A stretch of DNA of 64,000 nucleotides, taken from Hemicordylus capensis. Lineage: Eukaryota > Chordata > Lepidosauria > Squamata > Cordylidae. Of the stretch, positions 10,480 to 20,769 are shown piece after piece. The position numbers and the translations under genes were made by a program. The first letter of the stretch is position 1. Each line of letters starts with the position of its first letter. The notes beneath the pieces were generated by a model that saw nothing but the letters and a program-made list of their open reading frames with translations, searched no databases and was not told where the DNA came from. The DNA is taken from positions 4,986,501 through 5,050,500 of the forward strand of contig NC_069669.1 in the NCBI RefSeq assembly GCF_027244095.1, in the 5' to 3' direction.

Positions 10480-10800
10480 TTTTGTCCCTGGTTTTGCCTC
10501 TTGAGGACTCACTGAGACCTGCCACGACCCCCACTCTTCCTTCTGCAATGAGAACACTGAAGACCTACCTGTTTGGGGCACCTTTTAATAATTGATGGAT
10601 GTTAATGCTGACTCTATTTAATGATTATCCTGCTGCGTTTTCTGGTCTTATTGTTTTGTTGTGAGCTTTGTTCCATATCATTCATACACACACACACACA
10701 CACGTACATATATATATATATGGCGTGTTTTTGTCTTTTGTTCAGTGCCTTGTGAAACAATCCTTCGAAAAGGCAGAAAATACATTTGCAATAAATAGCT
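10480..10800 (+). repeat. L2/CR1-type LINE 3' tail with microsatellite
   Basis: GAAGACCTACCTGTTTGGGG, TTGATGGATGTTAATGC and AATACATTTGCAATAAATA follow the usual plan of a non-LTR 3' end. A (CA)n-(TA)n run lies at 10686-10722. Confidence 0.45.
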
Positions 10801-11289
10801 GAAATATCATTTGTGGGAATTGTGGACGTCGTCCTTTGGAGTTTAGCTCCCTCCCCCAGGTCTCAATAAGTCAAATCTCTGAGTGGGAGGTGGGTGCATC
10901 TTTTTGCAATTGCACATGCATGTAAACGCACACACATGGACATGAAAGTGGTGGCTGTCCGCATGCTGGGGAAACCTTTCTTGTTGCACTGTTGATATAT
11001 GGCAGGGTGTTTTTCTACTGCATTTTTAACCTCAAGACTGTTCTTGGCTTTTAAAAGTAAGAGGACAGGATATTGCAGAATACTACTAGTACTACTACTA
11101 ATAATAATAATAATAAATAATAAAGGGATGCAGAAGGTGGAGGTGATAACGAACTCTCAGCAATGTGTGTGCGTTAGAGGGCAGGAGACCCAGGGAGTAA
11201 TCCAGGATATTAAAAGAGCAAGGGGCATCTCCCTGCTGGCAGGTATGACATTTCCAGTCTGCATTCTCTCCCTCCTTATTCCCTGCCCA

Positions 11290-11505
11290 CCATGGATGAG
11301 GGCCACAGCTCAGTGGCAGAGCCCCTGCTTTGCACTCAGAAGGACCCAGGTTCAGACCCTGGCTGGCTGGCAGCATCTCTAGGTAGGGCTGGGAAAGACC
11401 CTTTTCTGTCTGAAACCCCAGAGAGCTGCTGCCAGTCCATGTAAACAATGCTGAGCTAGATGGACCAAGGGCTGGACTCAGGAGAAGGCAGCTTGTTATG
11501 TTCAA
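11290..11505 (+). repeat. tRNA-like SINE (middle and tail, no 5S head)
   Basis: GGGCCACAGCTCAGTGGCAG (A box) and GGTTCAGACCCTG (B box) are followed by CAGCATCTCTAGG and a tail ending AGGCAGCTTGTTATGTTC. Confidence 0.7.
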
Positions 11506-11867
11506 CTTGAGTTTGCGATCTCCATCTCACACTATCTCGCTCCCTCCAGGCTGCCTCAGCCCTTCTTTCTTAATTGTTGGAGGACATGCCCATGTTCACA
11601 TGCCCATGAACATGCCCACTTCGGCCTACATCCATCTAGTCCAGGAGGGAGGGAAACATGAAGCTCAGTGCAGTTCCTTAGCAACTAACCATAGTGGCTG
11701 GGGACCAACTGCTGGGGTTGCTAGGCAACGTGTTTCCTCCCTCCTCACTGGCAGGGGCTGGTGTGTTGAGGGTGCACACAGCCACAGGTGAAACATGTGC
11801 TATACAGAGCACACACACCCGCCCCATGCCAGGCAGGGATGGACAGGAAGTCTTGCCTAGCAGACTT

Positions 11868-11985
11868 GTGTTTCTTTTTTTAGATTGTAAGCCCTTTGGG
11901 GACAGGGAGCTGCATTATTTAATTATTTATTTGTATCTATGTAAACTGCTTTGGAGACTTTTGTATATATATATATATAATGTTT
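11868..11985 (+). repeat. L2-like LINE/SINE tail
   Basis: TAGATTGTAAGCCCTTTGGG, GGACAGGGAGCTGC and ATCTATGTAAACTGCTTTGG, ending in an AT repeat. Confidence 0.6.
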
Positions 11986-12558
11986 GTATTCCCCCATGCT
12001 CACGGCCATCCTGATCACGTCAAAAGGGGTCCATCTGCAGTGAGTGAGGGGCTGCCCTATGGAGGAGGGCACCAGCCCTTGGCCCTGCTTATGCCCAAGC
12101 CCTGGGGGGTGGGGTATGCCTAGCTGGATCACCCCCTCCTCTTCTGAGCCCCCAGGTGGGTGGCAGGCAGCTGTTCTCTGTTTGCATTCCTTCAATAATC
12201 AAGGATTTTGCTCGTCCTTGAATTGCAGCTGGCTGGTTTCTCAGCTTGCAGCCAGGGCTTGTAGCATTTTTGGCGCTGGGCAAACGTGTGTAAGGTCGTT
12301 CCCAGGGCGGGGGGAGCATGGAGGAAGGCAGGATTCTCCCTCCCTCCCCCCAGATGATCAGAGCTTCTTTGGGGCTCCGCTACTCCCATGCCCACATGAC
12401 TGGCGTAGCAGCGGACTCCCAAAGTGGGATCGGGAAGAGTAAGTCCTCCTGCATCCCACAATGCACCGTGCAGGCAGTGGCAGTCTGCGGCTGTGTGGCA
12501 CCGCTCCTCTCCCTGGCTGTGCTTTCCACAGCACTCTATTGGCCACTGCTCCTGGTAG

Positions 12559-12730
12559 ACATAAGAACAGCCCTGCTGGATCAGGCCCAAGACCCATCTA
12601 GTCCAGCATCCTGTTTCGCACAGTGGCCCACCAGATGCCGCCGGAAGCCACAGGCAGGAGTTGAGGGCATGCCCCTTCTCCTGCCGTTACTCCCCTGCAA
12701 CTGGACATTTTTAGAGCTGCTATGCTGCAG
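12559..12730 (-). mobile_element. CR1 LINE 3' end fragment
   Basis: ACATAAGAACAGCCCTGCTG, GGATCAGGCCCAAG, ATCTAGTCCAGCATCCTG and CACAGTGGCCCACCAGATGC match the 3' UTR of the CR1 copy at 54123-54650, also in reverse orientation. Confidence 0.7.
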
Positions 12731-12739
12731 GCAACCAAA

Positions 12740-12966
12740 ATGTGAGGCTGGACGGACTCCTTTCCCCTCCAGCCTGGGTTCTTTGGACCTATTTACCCAA
12801 TGGTGGCTCCGCCCTTGCGGGTAACCCAGATCTGCTACCCGGGCAAAAAGTGAGGTTGGAGGGGGAAAGGAGTCCATCCAATCTCACTTTTTGCCTGGGT
12901 AGCAAATCTGGGTTACCTGCAGGGGTGGAGCCACCGTTGGGTAAATGGGTCCAAAGAGCCCAGGCC
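12740..12966. repeat. Large inverted-repeat (foldback) element
   Basis: The arm at 12770-12862 (GCCTGGGTTCTTTGGACC onward) is repeated in reverse complement at about 12868-12966 (ending GGGTCCAAAGAGCCCAGGC). Both arms carry ACCCAATGGTGGCTCC-type and GTAACCCAGATCTGCTACC-type blocks. A third block, GGACGGACTCCTTTCCCC at 12749, is matched by GAAAGGAGTCCATCC at 12865. No coding potential is credible. Confidence 0.8.
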
Positions 12967-12984
12967 GCCACCAATCCGGGGCTA

Positions 12985-13335
12985 CGAGCACGGCCCCAGA
13001 CACGCCCCCCCATGTCTGATGTCAGATGCAGGGAGGGCGTTATTTCGGTCCCAAACGGGGCCATCTGGAACCAAAATTGGCCTGCGCTGCGTTGGCAGTG
13101 CTGCTGGAGTGACTCTCCCTGCCTTAAAGGCGGAGAGAGCTGCTCCTGGTCTCACTGCCAACGCCGCGGGGCTGATCGATCCGTCTCCCAAACGAGTCTG
13201 CGCAGCCCTGTTTGGGAGGGAGACCACGCGCCCACGTCTGACGTTATACATAGGGGAGGCGCTAGCCGGCCCCCTGCATCTGACATCAGTCGTAGGGAGC
13301 AGGGCCAGGGGGCTGCCGGCAGCCACACACTGCCC
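12985..13335. repeat. Second foldback element with nested palindromes
   Basis: Outer blocks TGATGTCAGATGCAGGG (13017) and CCCTGCATCTGACATCAG (13271) are inverted. Inner blocks GCGTTGGCAGTG (13089) and CACTGCCAACGC (13156) are inverted around CCTGCCTTAAAGGCGGAG. Copies of the GTTTGGGA and CCCAAAC motif sit between them. Confidence 0.75.
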
Positions 13336-13504
13336 GCTACCAGCCTCCCTACGCCCTCCTGGTTACCCAGGTCTCCAGCAGCTGAGTCAGGAGGCCTCCC
13401 GGTGGCCAAGAAGACCAAGGATGCTTAGATAAACTCTCTCTTGCCCAAGCAGCTTATATCCTGAGAACGGACCATGTCTTGAGAATGAACCCTGCTAACT
13501 GAGC

Positions 13505-13760
13505 AAAGAGGAACTTTTTTCAAAGTGGTGATCCTCTTTATTGAGCTGTGGGAGAGCGACTGGCCCTCTCCATCCCCAGCACAGCATCCCTTCAGTAGCT
13601 GTTGCTGTTGTTTACCTTATGCTTCTTTTTTTTAAGATTGTGAGCCCTTTGGGGACTGGGTCCGGGAGCCGTTTTAATTGATTGACTGATTGATTATTAT
13701 CTATGTAAACTGCTTTGGGGACTCTTGTTGAAAAGCAGTATAGGAATATTTGACTGATTC
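13505..13760 (+). repeat. L2-like LINE/SINE tail, near complete
   Basis: AAGTGGTGATCCTCTTTATT, CCCAGCACAGCATCCC, GATTGTGAGCCCTTTGGGGA, TATGTAAACTGCTTTGGGGA and GAAAAGCAGTATAGGAATAT in order. This copy shows the whole module in sense orientation. Confidence 0.65.
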
Positions 13761-14799
13761 ACCTGTGTCTTTCCTACAAATCTCCACCCAGGACTGGTCC
13801 AAGTTAAAAAAATAAATAAATCAAAAAGCTAAGCTCTAGACCTCGTAGAAGCGGAGTTATGGAGCAAAACATGCAGTCACTATTCTGCTCAACCGCTGGA
13901 TTTGGATTAAGAGATCTTGGATTAAGAGAGCACGGGAGGCTCACTGAGAGGGTTTCACTTTCACAAGTACAGTAATCCCTTGAGGGATGTTGCCTTGCTT
14001 GTTGTCAGTAGGGGATCTCTTTTGGGCAGTTGAGAGGATAGCTTGCTTTTGATGTGAATCACTACCTGCCTGCCAGGCTGTGTATTGTACTGTTTCAGGA
14101 CTTCCTTGGCTTTACGTTCAATGAATGCCTACTTAGAAGTAAGCACCATTAGTTTCAATCAGATCTTCTCTCAGATAAGTGTGTACAGAACTGCAGCCGT
14201 AATTCAAAAGCTGTGCATTTTTTGTTCTATTGCTGCTGTTAATATGTCAAGGAAAATGATCAGGCAAAGATATCTTTTCCAACGATTGTCGGTAGATATC
14301 TAGAGCAAATACAGGTTAACTGGAAAGTGCAGGCACTAATTTGTAAATGCAAATTATTAGCAAGCCAATTTACATAACATGCAATTAGGCACCTGGATTT
14401 GGGGAGCTAGGATATGGCAACCCTCTGGACCTCTGCACCCCTCGCCTTTGTGGGGGGTGGGGGGAGTGCAGCAACACCTTGGGTCAAGACAGTCGCTCCC
14501 TTCCCTTCCCTTCTCCCACCCCAAATTCAGCGCAGTAAGGAGGCTCACAGAGCCTCTGGAAGGCAGTGTGTGGAAGGACCCCCTGACACTGGAGCCAGCC
14601 GTGTGATGGTGGTAAGGGTAAGAACTTTTGCACCACTTTTCCTGGTAGCTCCATGCGACAATATTATAATCATCATCAAAGAAAAGACCACCATAAACAG
14701 CAATCAATTTATGTTCCTTGTATTGTTTTGTAACACACCAGCGAAAGGCATGCACTGAAAAGCGGAAGTATGCACGATAAATAACAGCAAGGATAACAG

Positions 14800-15369
14800 G
14801 CGACTGCTAAAGACTCGACGGTCACGCTCGACAGAGAAGCAGGCTCGGAAAAACCATTGCTCGAAGCCCCGCCCACTCCGAGGCAAACCTAACCCCGCCG
14901 CGCCCGGAAGCGCTGTTGCTCGTCTTGGTCACCGGGTGTCGCTGCTGCGCAGGCGTGAATAAATTGTCGAATGGCAGCAGCCGCTGCTCCAGGTCGTCCT
15001 TTTTGGCCGCGACCGGCCACCGTCTACCATTCGGCCGCCGCTGGCCGGAGGTGGCGGACGGAGCGGGTGCGGAAGAGGTGCGGAAGCCGCGAGGGACGGA
15101 GCGGGAAAGCGTGAGACCGGCGGGTGGGGCTGTGACGTCACTGCCGTAACTAAGGGGGCTCCGTGACGTCATTGTCGTTAGTTCTGGTGGTGATGCGCGT
15201 CTGTGGGCGGGTTCACACGTGCACGCCCATCCCTTGCGGAGGGCAGGGGCTTGGCAGTGGGGCTGGGCCGCCCCCTACCAGACAGGATGCGTGCAGACCT
15301 TCCTGTGGCGCGTGCACATGTGAACGCGCCCCTTGCCTCTGACGCGGGTTCTGCTGCTGCAGGGGCACC
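14800..15369 (+). promoter_or_regulatory. INTS15 CpG-island promoter and 5' UTR
   Basis: GC- and CpG-rich stretch ending at the INTS15 ATG. It contains two perfect palindromic cAMP-response elements, TGACGTCA, at 15133-15140 and 15164-15171, 31 bp apart start to start. No TATA box is obvious, as is usual for a housekeeping promoter. Confidence 0.8.
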
Positions 15370-18300
15370 ATGAGCGACATCCGACACTCGCTGCTCCGCC
15401 GGGATGCTTTGAGCGCGGCGAAGGAAGTCCTCTACCACCTGGACATCTACTTCAGCAGCCAGCTGCAGAACGTGCCGCTGCCCATCGTGGACAAGGGGCC
15501 CGTCGAACTGCTGGAGGAGTTCCTCTTTCAGATCCCCAAGGAGCGCGGCTCCCAGCCCAAGGTAGGGGCAGGCCTTGGGGGGTGGGGGGTGGGAGGCGGG
15601 GCAGGGCCCAGCATGCCTGGCATCCAAGCCCTCCAGGAGACTGGCCGGATAGCGGTATCTCACAGTGCATCCTACCTCACAGGATTGTTGTGAGGAGAAC
15701 AAGGGGCAGAGCCAAACACACCTCCCTGTGCACTTGGGAAGGAGGGAGGGTGGGTGGTCAGTGCAACCAAGAAAGATATGCCTGCCTCTACCCCAAAGAA
15801 GGTGTGTGACTGTGGGAGTGCAGGAAGAAGCGCCCAGTTGTGAGCCTGCTGTGGTGAAGAGCATAATTGTAGCATAACCACTTCACAGGGTTGTTGTGAT
15901 TCTAAACAGCCACTCTGAGCTTGCACAGGGAAGGTAGGATACAAATTTCTTAATGATCCTTGGTGCCCTTTGGAGCTGTTTGCTTTTGCCCAGGGGGTGG
16001 CGGTTGGTGAAAGATTCTTCCTGGGAAGCGGTTTGGGGCTTTGCTGGTGAGGAAGGAACCTGCTTTCCTTTTTTGCTTCCAGAGAATGAACTCACTGCAG
16101 GAGCTTCAGCTGCTGGAGATCATGTGCAACTATTTCCAAGAGCAAAGCAAGGACTCTGTCCGGCAGATCATTTTCTCCTCCCTCTTCAGCCCTCAAGGAA
16201 ACAAAGCGGATGACAGTAGGATGGCCCTTCTGGGGAAGCTGGTCTCGATGGCAGTCGCTGTCTGTAGGGTGCCCGTCTTGGAGTGTGCAGCTTCATGGCT
16301 GCAGGTGAGATGCGGGTTCACCTTAAGGTGGCTGTGTCCTTGATGTCGTGGGTATCCTGCCTTTCCTCCCAGGAGCAGAAGGTGTCATTTGGGCTCCCCC
16401 ATCTGGGCTGGAATCGGACTCAGGCCTTCTTGGCTTCGGCAAAGGGGAAGAATCATCTCCCTCCCAAACAAGTGTAGGCACAGGGGGTGAAATTGAAGCA
16501 GCAGCTGGGGAAATGGGGGCAATAGGGTCCAGTGTTCTCTCTATGGCGTGCATATATGCGTGCACTCACAAGGTTTTTTAATGTACGCCCAGTTAATTTT
16601 AGATCCCACTCAGGTTGAATTGGGAAGGCACCACTCTCAGTGCATGTGTGCACACACTGCCTTGATATTGCCACCCATTTCTCACACAGATGACAAAAAT
16701 TAGAGGGCACACTGATAGGGTCCCTTCTTGCTCATCCTTCTCTGGTAAGTGGTCCCAGCCTTACCCCTTGAACTGCAGAAGCAGAGTGACAGGAAGGGAT
16801 CTTTCACATCTTAACAGGCCATTGCAGACCTTGCATTTATTTTGTTTGTTTAGAAGGAGATTTAGAGCCTGTATTTCTACATGTGAGTAAATTAAAGCAG
16901 CATTTTTTAAAAAAAATCTTAACTTTTTAAACCATCAAAGCTTTTTAAAAAAAGAATTAAAGTTTTTTAAAGCTGTGCTGTGAACACACTGGGAACACAC
17001 TGGGTTCTGGCCCTCCTGGTTTGTCACTGTGGCCTTGTTGAACTCTCTTCCAGCGGACGCCAGCTGTCTACTGTGTGAGACTGGCACAGGCCTTGGTGGA
17101 CGACTACTGCAGTCTGGTGCCGGGTTCCGTCCAGACCCTGAAGCAGATCTTCAGCGCCAGCCCTCGCTTCTGCTGCCAGTTCATCACGTCGGTCACCATG
17201 CTCTATGACATGTCGTCGGGTAACACCCTCCTTTTGCTGCTCTCTCTCTTCCTCCTCCCCCCCCCACCCAGAAAGCCGCACTTCTGGGGCTCTGCTTCCT
17301 TGCAAATGCAGTGGGAGCGGTCGAGGGTCTCTTGCTGTGGCCACCTCACGAGCCTCTTCCAAGCCCCTTCTCCCTTCTTTTCAGATGAGCTCATCCCCCC
17401 TCCGGACTTGCTGGAGATGGTTGTTTCCTGGATCTTCGAGGACCCCCGCTTGATCCTCATCACCTTCTTGAACACGCCCATTGCAGCCAGCCTGCCGATT
17501 GGGTTTTTGGAGCTCACTCCGCTCAGCAGCCTGATTCGCTGGTGTGTGAAGGCCCCACTGGCTTACAAAAGGAGGAAGCCCCTTCTGTCGAACGGCCACC
17601 TCAACGGGAAGCTGGCTAAGGACTCTTCTGCCTCGGAGAAAGACTGTCATCCTCTGTATTCCAAACTGCACCTCAGCGTCCTCCAGGTCCTGATGATGCT
17701 GCAGGGGCACTTGACTGAAAAGAACTTATATGGGCGCCTGGGGCTGGTCCCTTTTGAGCACGTGGTTTCTCTTGTGGAAGAAATGAGCAGGCTGGCAGAT
17801 GAACTCAACCCACCCAAAGAGACTGAGCTGGCGCTTGACCGGCTGGCTCAGGCCTTGCAGGTGGCCATGGCGTCCGGGGCACTGCTGTGCACGAGAGGTA
17901 AGTGCTGTGAGGACAGCCCGTGGCCAGCATGGTTCGTACTGACGGGAGGCTGCACCTAGGTGGGAGAGAATCGTGGGAAATGGCCAGCAGCCTTAGAGGG
18001 TGGCAGTCCCTTCCTCCCTCAGCATCTGCCTCTGCAGCTCTGTGGGGCCCTGCTCATTTGCATCCCCCTCAGCCCAGGAAAAGGGTGTTAATTTCCAAGC
18101 CTGGGCCTTCTGACTTGACACATCCTGCGCCTGAAAAGTGCTCCACAGGGCTGCTGGTTTCATTTAGCTCCACAAGAGTGGAGGTACTGGGGGCCACATG
18201 GAATAGCCCTGAGGCAGAAAAGCTGGAGGAGAAGTCTTCTTAGGCAAGACGTGGCGTGCAAGAGAGGACTCTGTGGTTTGTCTCCCTCTCCTGTTTTTCA

Positions 18301-19572
18301 AAACCTTCACTTGTTCTCTTTTCTTCTTCTTCTTTCAGAGGATCTAAGGACGGTCTGCTCCAGACTACCCCATAACAAGTAAGGAAACTCTCTGAGTGTA
18401 AAACAAAGCAAATCCCAAAGTGTGCCAGAAGCCCCCCCTAGAAACGCAAAGCGATCTCTACCCTGAGAAGGCCTAGAACGGCCAGCTGTACCTCCAGCTT
18501 CCAGGGTGGAGTGATAACGGTAGTCGTGCTTATGAGGCTCTTCCCAGTTCTCAGCAAGAGTTTGTTTTTGTATGTGGGAACTTCAGCCAGAGTGTCACAC
18601 TGTCCTGTTGGTGCTCTGCACTTGCTGCTGTGTTGTAAATTGGAGGTTCTCAACCTTGGGTCCCCCTCCAACCACTGTGGCTGGTGATGTAGATCCCCAG
18701 TCCAACAACATCTGGAGACCCAACGTCAAGAATCCCTGTTGTAAATGGTTTTGTTTCGTTCCAATTTTCAGTCAGTGTCCAAATTTGGACACCTTTGCCC
18801 TGGAGAAAGGCCATCACTCAGTGGTCCCAAGTTCCATCCTTGGCTTCCCCACTTAAAGGGCCAGGTAGCAGCGGGTGGGAGAGGCACATGAAGCTGCTGT
18901 CCACTGAGTCAGACTATTGGCCCATCTAGCTTAGTACTGTCTACACTGACTGGCAGCAGCTCTCCAAGGTTCCAGGCAGGAGTCCCTCCCAGCTTTCCTG
19001 GGAGAGGCTGCCAGAGAGTGAACCTCTGCATGTGAAGCAGATGCTCTGCTGCTGAGCTACGTTCCTGTCCCCAGCTGCTCTTTGCCTGGGAAAGCCAGAG
19101 AGCCCCTGCCAGTCACTGAGTGAGATGGGCCCATGGTCGGAGGGGCTAGGAGGAAGTGTACAATATGTTCAGCCGTATTTCTCTATCTGAAAACCTGGCC
19201 ATATTTAGTTGATGATTTCCCCACTGACCGGGCAGCATGGCCCATTGTAGCCAGTGATGGACCTGCTGGACCGTCCCTTTCCTCCCCAGTAGGTCACCCC
19301 CTTATTAATGTTGCCCTGCAGCCAGCCACACTCTCAATCTCCGCCCTTTCCTCTCTCCCTGTAGCCTGCTCCAGCTGGTGATCTCAGGTCCAGTCCAGCA
19401 GCAAGCTCATGCTGCTCTGCATCCAGGATTTTATCCACCAATCCACACCCCTCCTCTGGGGTATCCTACCCACCCGGCACACCCAGCAATGCCAGCACAC
19501 CCTGCTCTCCCTGCCCATCCTGTACAGACGTTCATCCCGGGCGTACCGTTTCCCTACCGCCCTATCCGCTGA
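15370..19572 (+). CDS. INTS15: Integrator complex subunit 15 (C7orf26), 6 coding exons
   Basis: Exons 15370-15561, 16083-16304, 17054-17219, 17385-17897, 18339-18378 and 19365-19572 join in frame to 446 aa, against about 449 in human. The start MSDIRHSLLRRDALSAAKEV, the block RQIIFSSLFSPQGNKADDSR and the end FPYRPIR match C7orf26 closely. INTS15 is a nuclear subunit of the Integrator complex, which processes snRNA 3' ends and attenuates RNA polymerase II; published work places it with the INTS10-13-14 arm. The first ~370 residues are helical. The tail after residue 380 is a low-complexity Pro/His/Ala run with HPAHPAMPAHPALPAHP-like repeats. All introns are GT-AG. The family is strongly conserved, so the call is secure. 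The terminal exon also holds the start of the 3' UTR. Confidence 0.97.
16530..16714. mobile_element. hAT-like element, family 1, with exact target duplication
   Basis: 185 bp in INTS15 intron 2. It starts CAGTGTTCTCTCTATGGCG and ends AATTAGAGGGCACACTG. The 8-bp duplication ATAGGGTC is exact at 16522-16529 and 16715-16722. Confidence 0.9.
18641..18738. mobile_element. Small hAT-like element, family 3
   Basis: 98 bp in INTS15 intron 5. The start TGGAGGTTCTCAACCTTGGG and the reverse complement of the end, CAGGGATTCTTGACGTTGGG, form an imperfect TIR. The exact 8-bp duplication TTGTAAAT lies at 18633-18640 and 18739-18746. A related fragment, TCTAGGTTGGGAACCACTGG, is at about 21348. Confidence 0.8.
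18895..19065 (-). repeat. tRNA-like SINE (tail and middle)
   Basis: CTGAGTCAGACTATTGGCCC, GACTGGCAGCAGCTCTCC and CTGCTGCTGAGCTACG (reverse A box). No 5S-like head is present. It lies in INTS15 intron 5. Confidence 0.65.
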
Positions 19573-20310
19573 ATGGCATGTGAGCTCCAAGAATCTATTT
19601 TCCACTGACTGACTGGAGAAGCCCTCAGGGAGAGTGCTAAATCCTTTGGGGGAAACCATGTGTCACCATCTTTAGTCTTGTGAAGTGCTCTCTAGAGGTA
19701 AAGATTTCTTCTCCAGCAGGAAGATTTTGCAAGCATTAGATATCACAATGGGACCGGTGCTGTTTTGATTTTTTTAAAAGACAAAATTTATTGTATGGAT
19801 AAGAAGAGACACCAAGGCCCCAAAATGGATGGGACAGCTTCTGTCAACTTGTGTTAAACAGGGCCCTGGAATGGTGAAGCTCTGTTTGTCATCTGCTGGG
19901 CCTGCTGTCAACACCTTTGTGGGACCTGACCTCCCCCTTCAGGAAAACCTTTGGTTGCTTCATGTGGAAAAGAGGAAGGAGAACAGCCACTTCATGTTTT
20001 GTAAACAGTGCCCTTGGCCTTTTCCTGTATATCCCAATTTGAGAGTCTGGATGTTTGTTTTTTAAAAACTGCAGGTTTTTGCTTCAAGAGTAGCCACCTC
20101 CGGCATTTTCTTTCCGGGGGTGGGGGAGAAAATGATCTCTGACTCTGTTTCTTTGATATTGTTTGACAAATCTATATTTGATTAGAAAAAGATCTTTTCC
20201 TTCCTTGATTTGCTTTGGGTGGCAGCTTGTGATGTCTTTTTAGAGGTTCAAACTAGGTGTGTGTGTAAATGCAGGTACTCATCTGCCAAAGTTCATGTTT
20301 TTAAGCAAAA

Positions 20311-20316
20311 ATTAAA
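20311..20316 (+). terminator. INTS15 poly(A) signal (ATTAAA)
   Basis: ATTAAA lies 739 bp after the INTS15 stop and is followed by a GT-rich stretch (CAGTGTGTAAGG), a plausible cleavage context. Confidence 0.5.
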
Positions 20317-20397
20317 GTTCTCCCTCAGTGTGTAAGGTTACTACACCACCACTGAAAGTAAGGAGGAGTCCTCCAACGCCAGTCTTGTGTACAAGAG

Positions 20398-20761
20398 ACT
20401 AGTGGTGTGCATGGAACCGGCGCCGGCCAGTTCAAAGGTGGGAGTTCAAAGGCTGTCCTCTTTAAGGATGCGGGAGGGTGCTCTTACCCCTCCTGCTCCA
20501 TTTTCCCTGCTGGTGCTGCCTTTTAAAATGGTCCAGTGGGGTGGCAGCGTACCTCCTTGGTACCTCCTTGCCGCCCCACTGGACTGTTTTAAATGGCAGT
20601 GCCGGTGGTGGAAATGCGGCAGGAGGGGTAAGAGCACCTTCGCCCATCCTTAAAAAGTCCCCCCCCACACACACACACCTTCAAACTGGCTGAACTGCCA
20701 GTCTTTCAAACTGGTTCAGAGGCCCATAAAGGGTCTCCGAACTGGTTCTGTGCTCAACCCC
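20398..20761. mobile_element. Palindromic non-autonomous DNA element
   Basis: The interior is a near-perfect hairpin. GGTGCTCTTACCCCTCCTGC at about 20474 is repeated inverted near 20617, and GTCCAGTGGGGTGGCAGCGT at 20532 is answered by GCCGCCCCACTGGACTG at 20570. The flanks TACAAGAG (20390-20397) and TACAAGAT (20762-20769) match at 7 of 8 bases, suggesting an 8-bp target duplication. The ends pair weakly. No protein is encoded. Confidence 0.7.
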
Positions 20762-20769
20762 TACAAGAT

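Larger units (their letters stand above)
7009..14800. other. DNASE1-INTS15 spacer; no gene recognised
   Basis: No conserved coding exon was found. It holds a GT/AT microsatellite (7430-7492), SINE pieces (8215-8360, 10110-10215, 11290-11505), a TTCGG-rich repeat (about 9119-9260), LINE tails, a CR1 fragment, and two large palindromic elements (12740-13335). About 7500-8200 and 8550-9100 show nothing recognisable. A DNASE1 5' exon and promoter probably lie somewhere here but cannot be placed. Confidence 0.6.

Noticed and set aside
12742-13428. A 228-codon open frame
   Set aside because: It reads across two foldback repeats. The inverted structure explains both the frame and its antisense partner.
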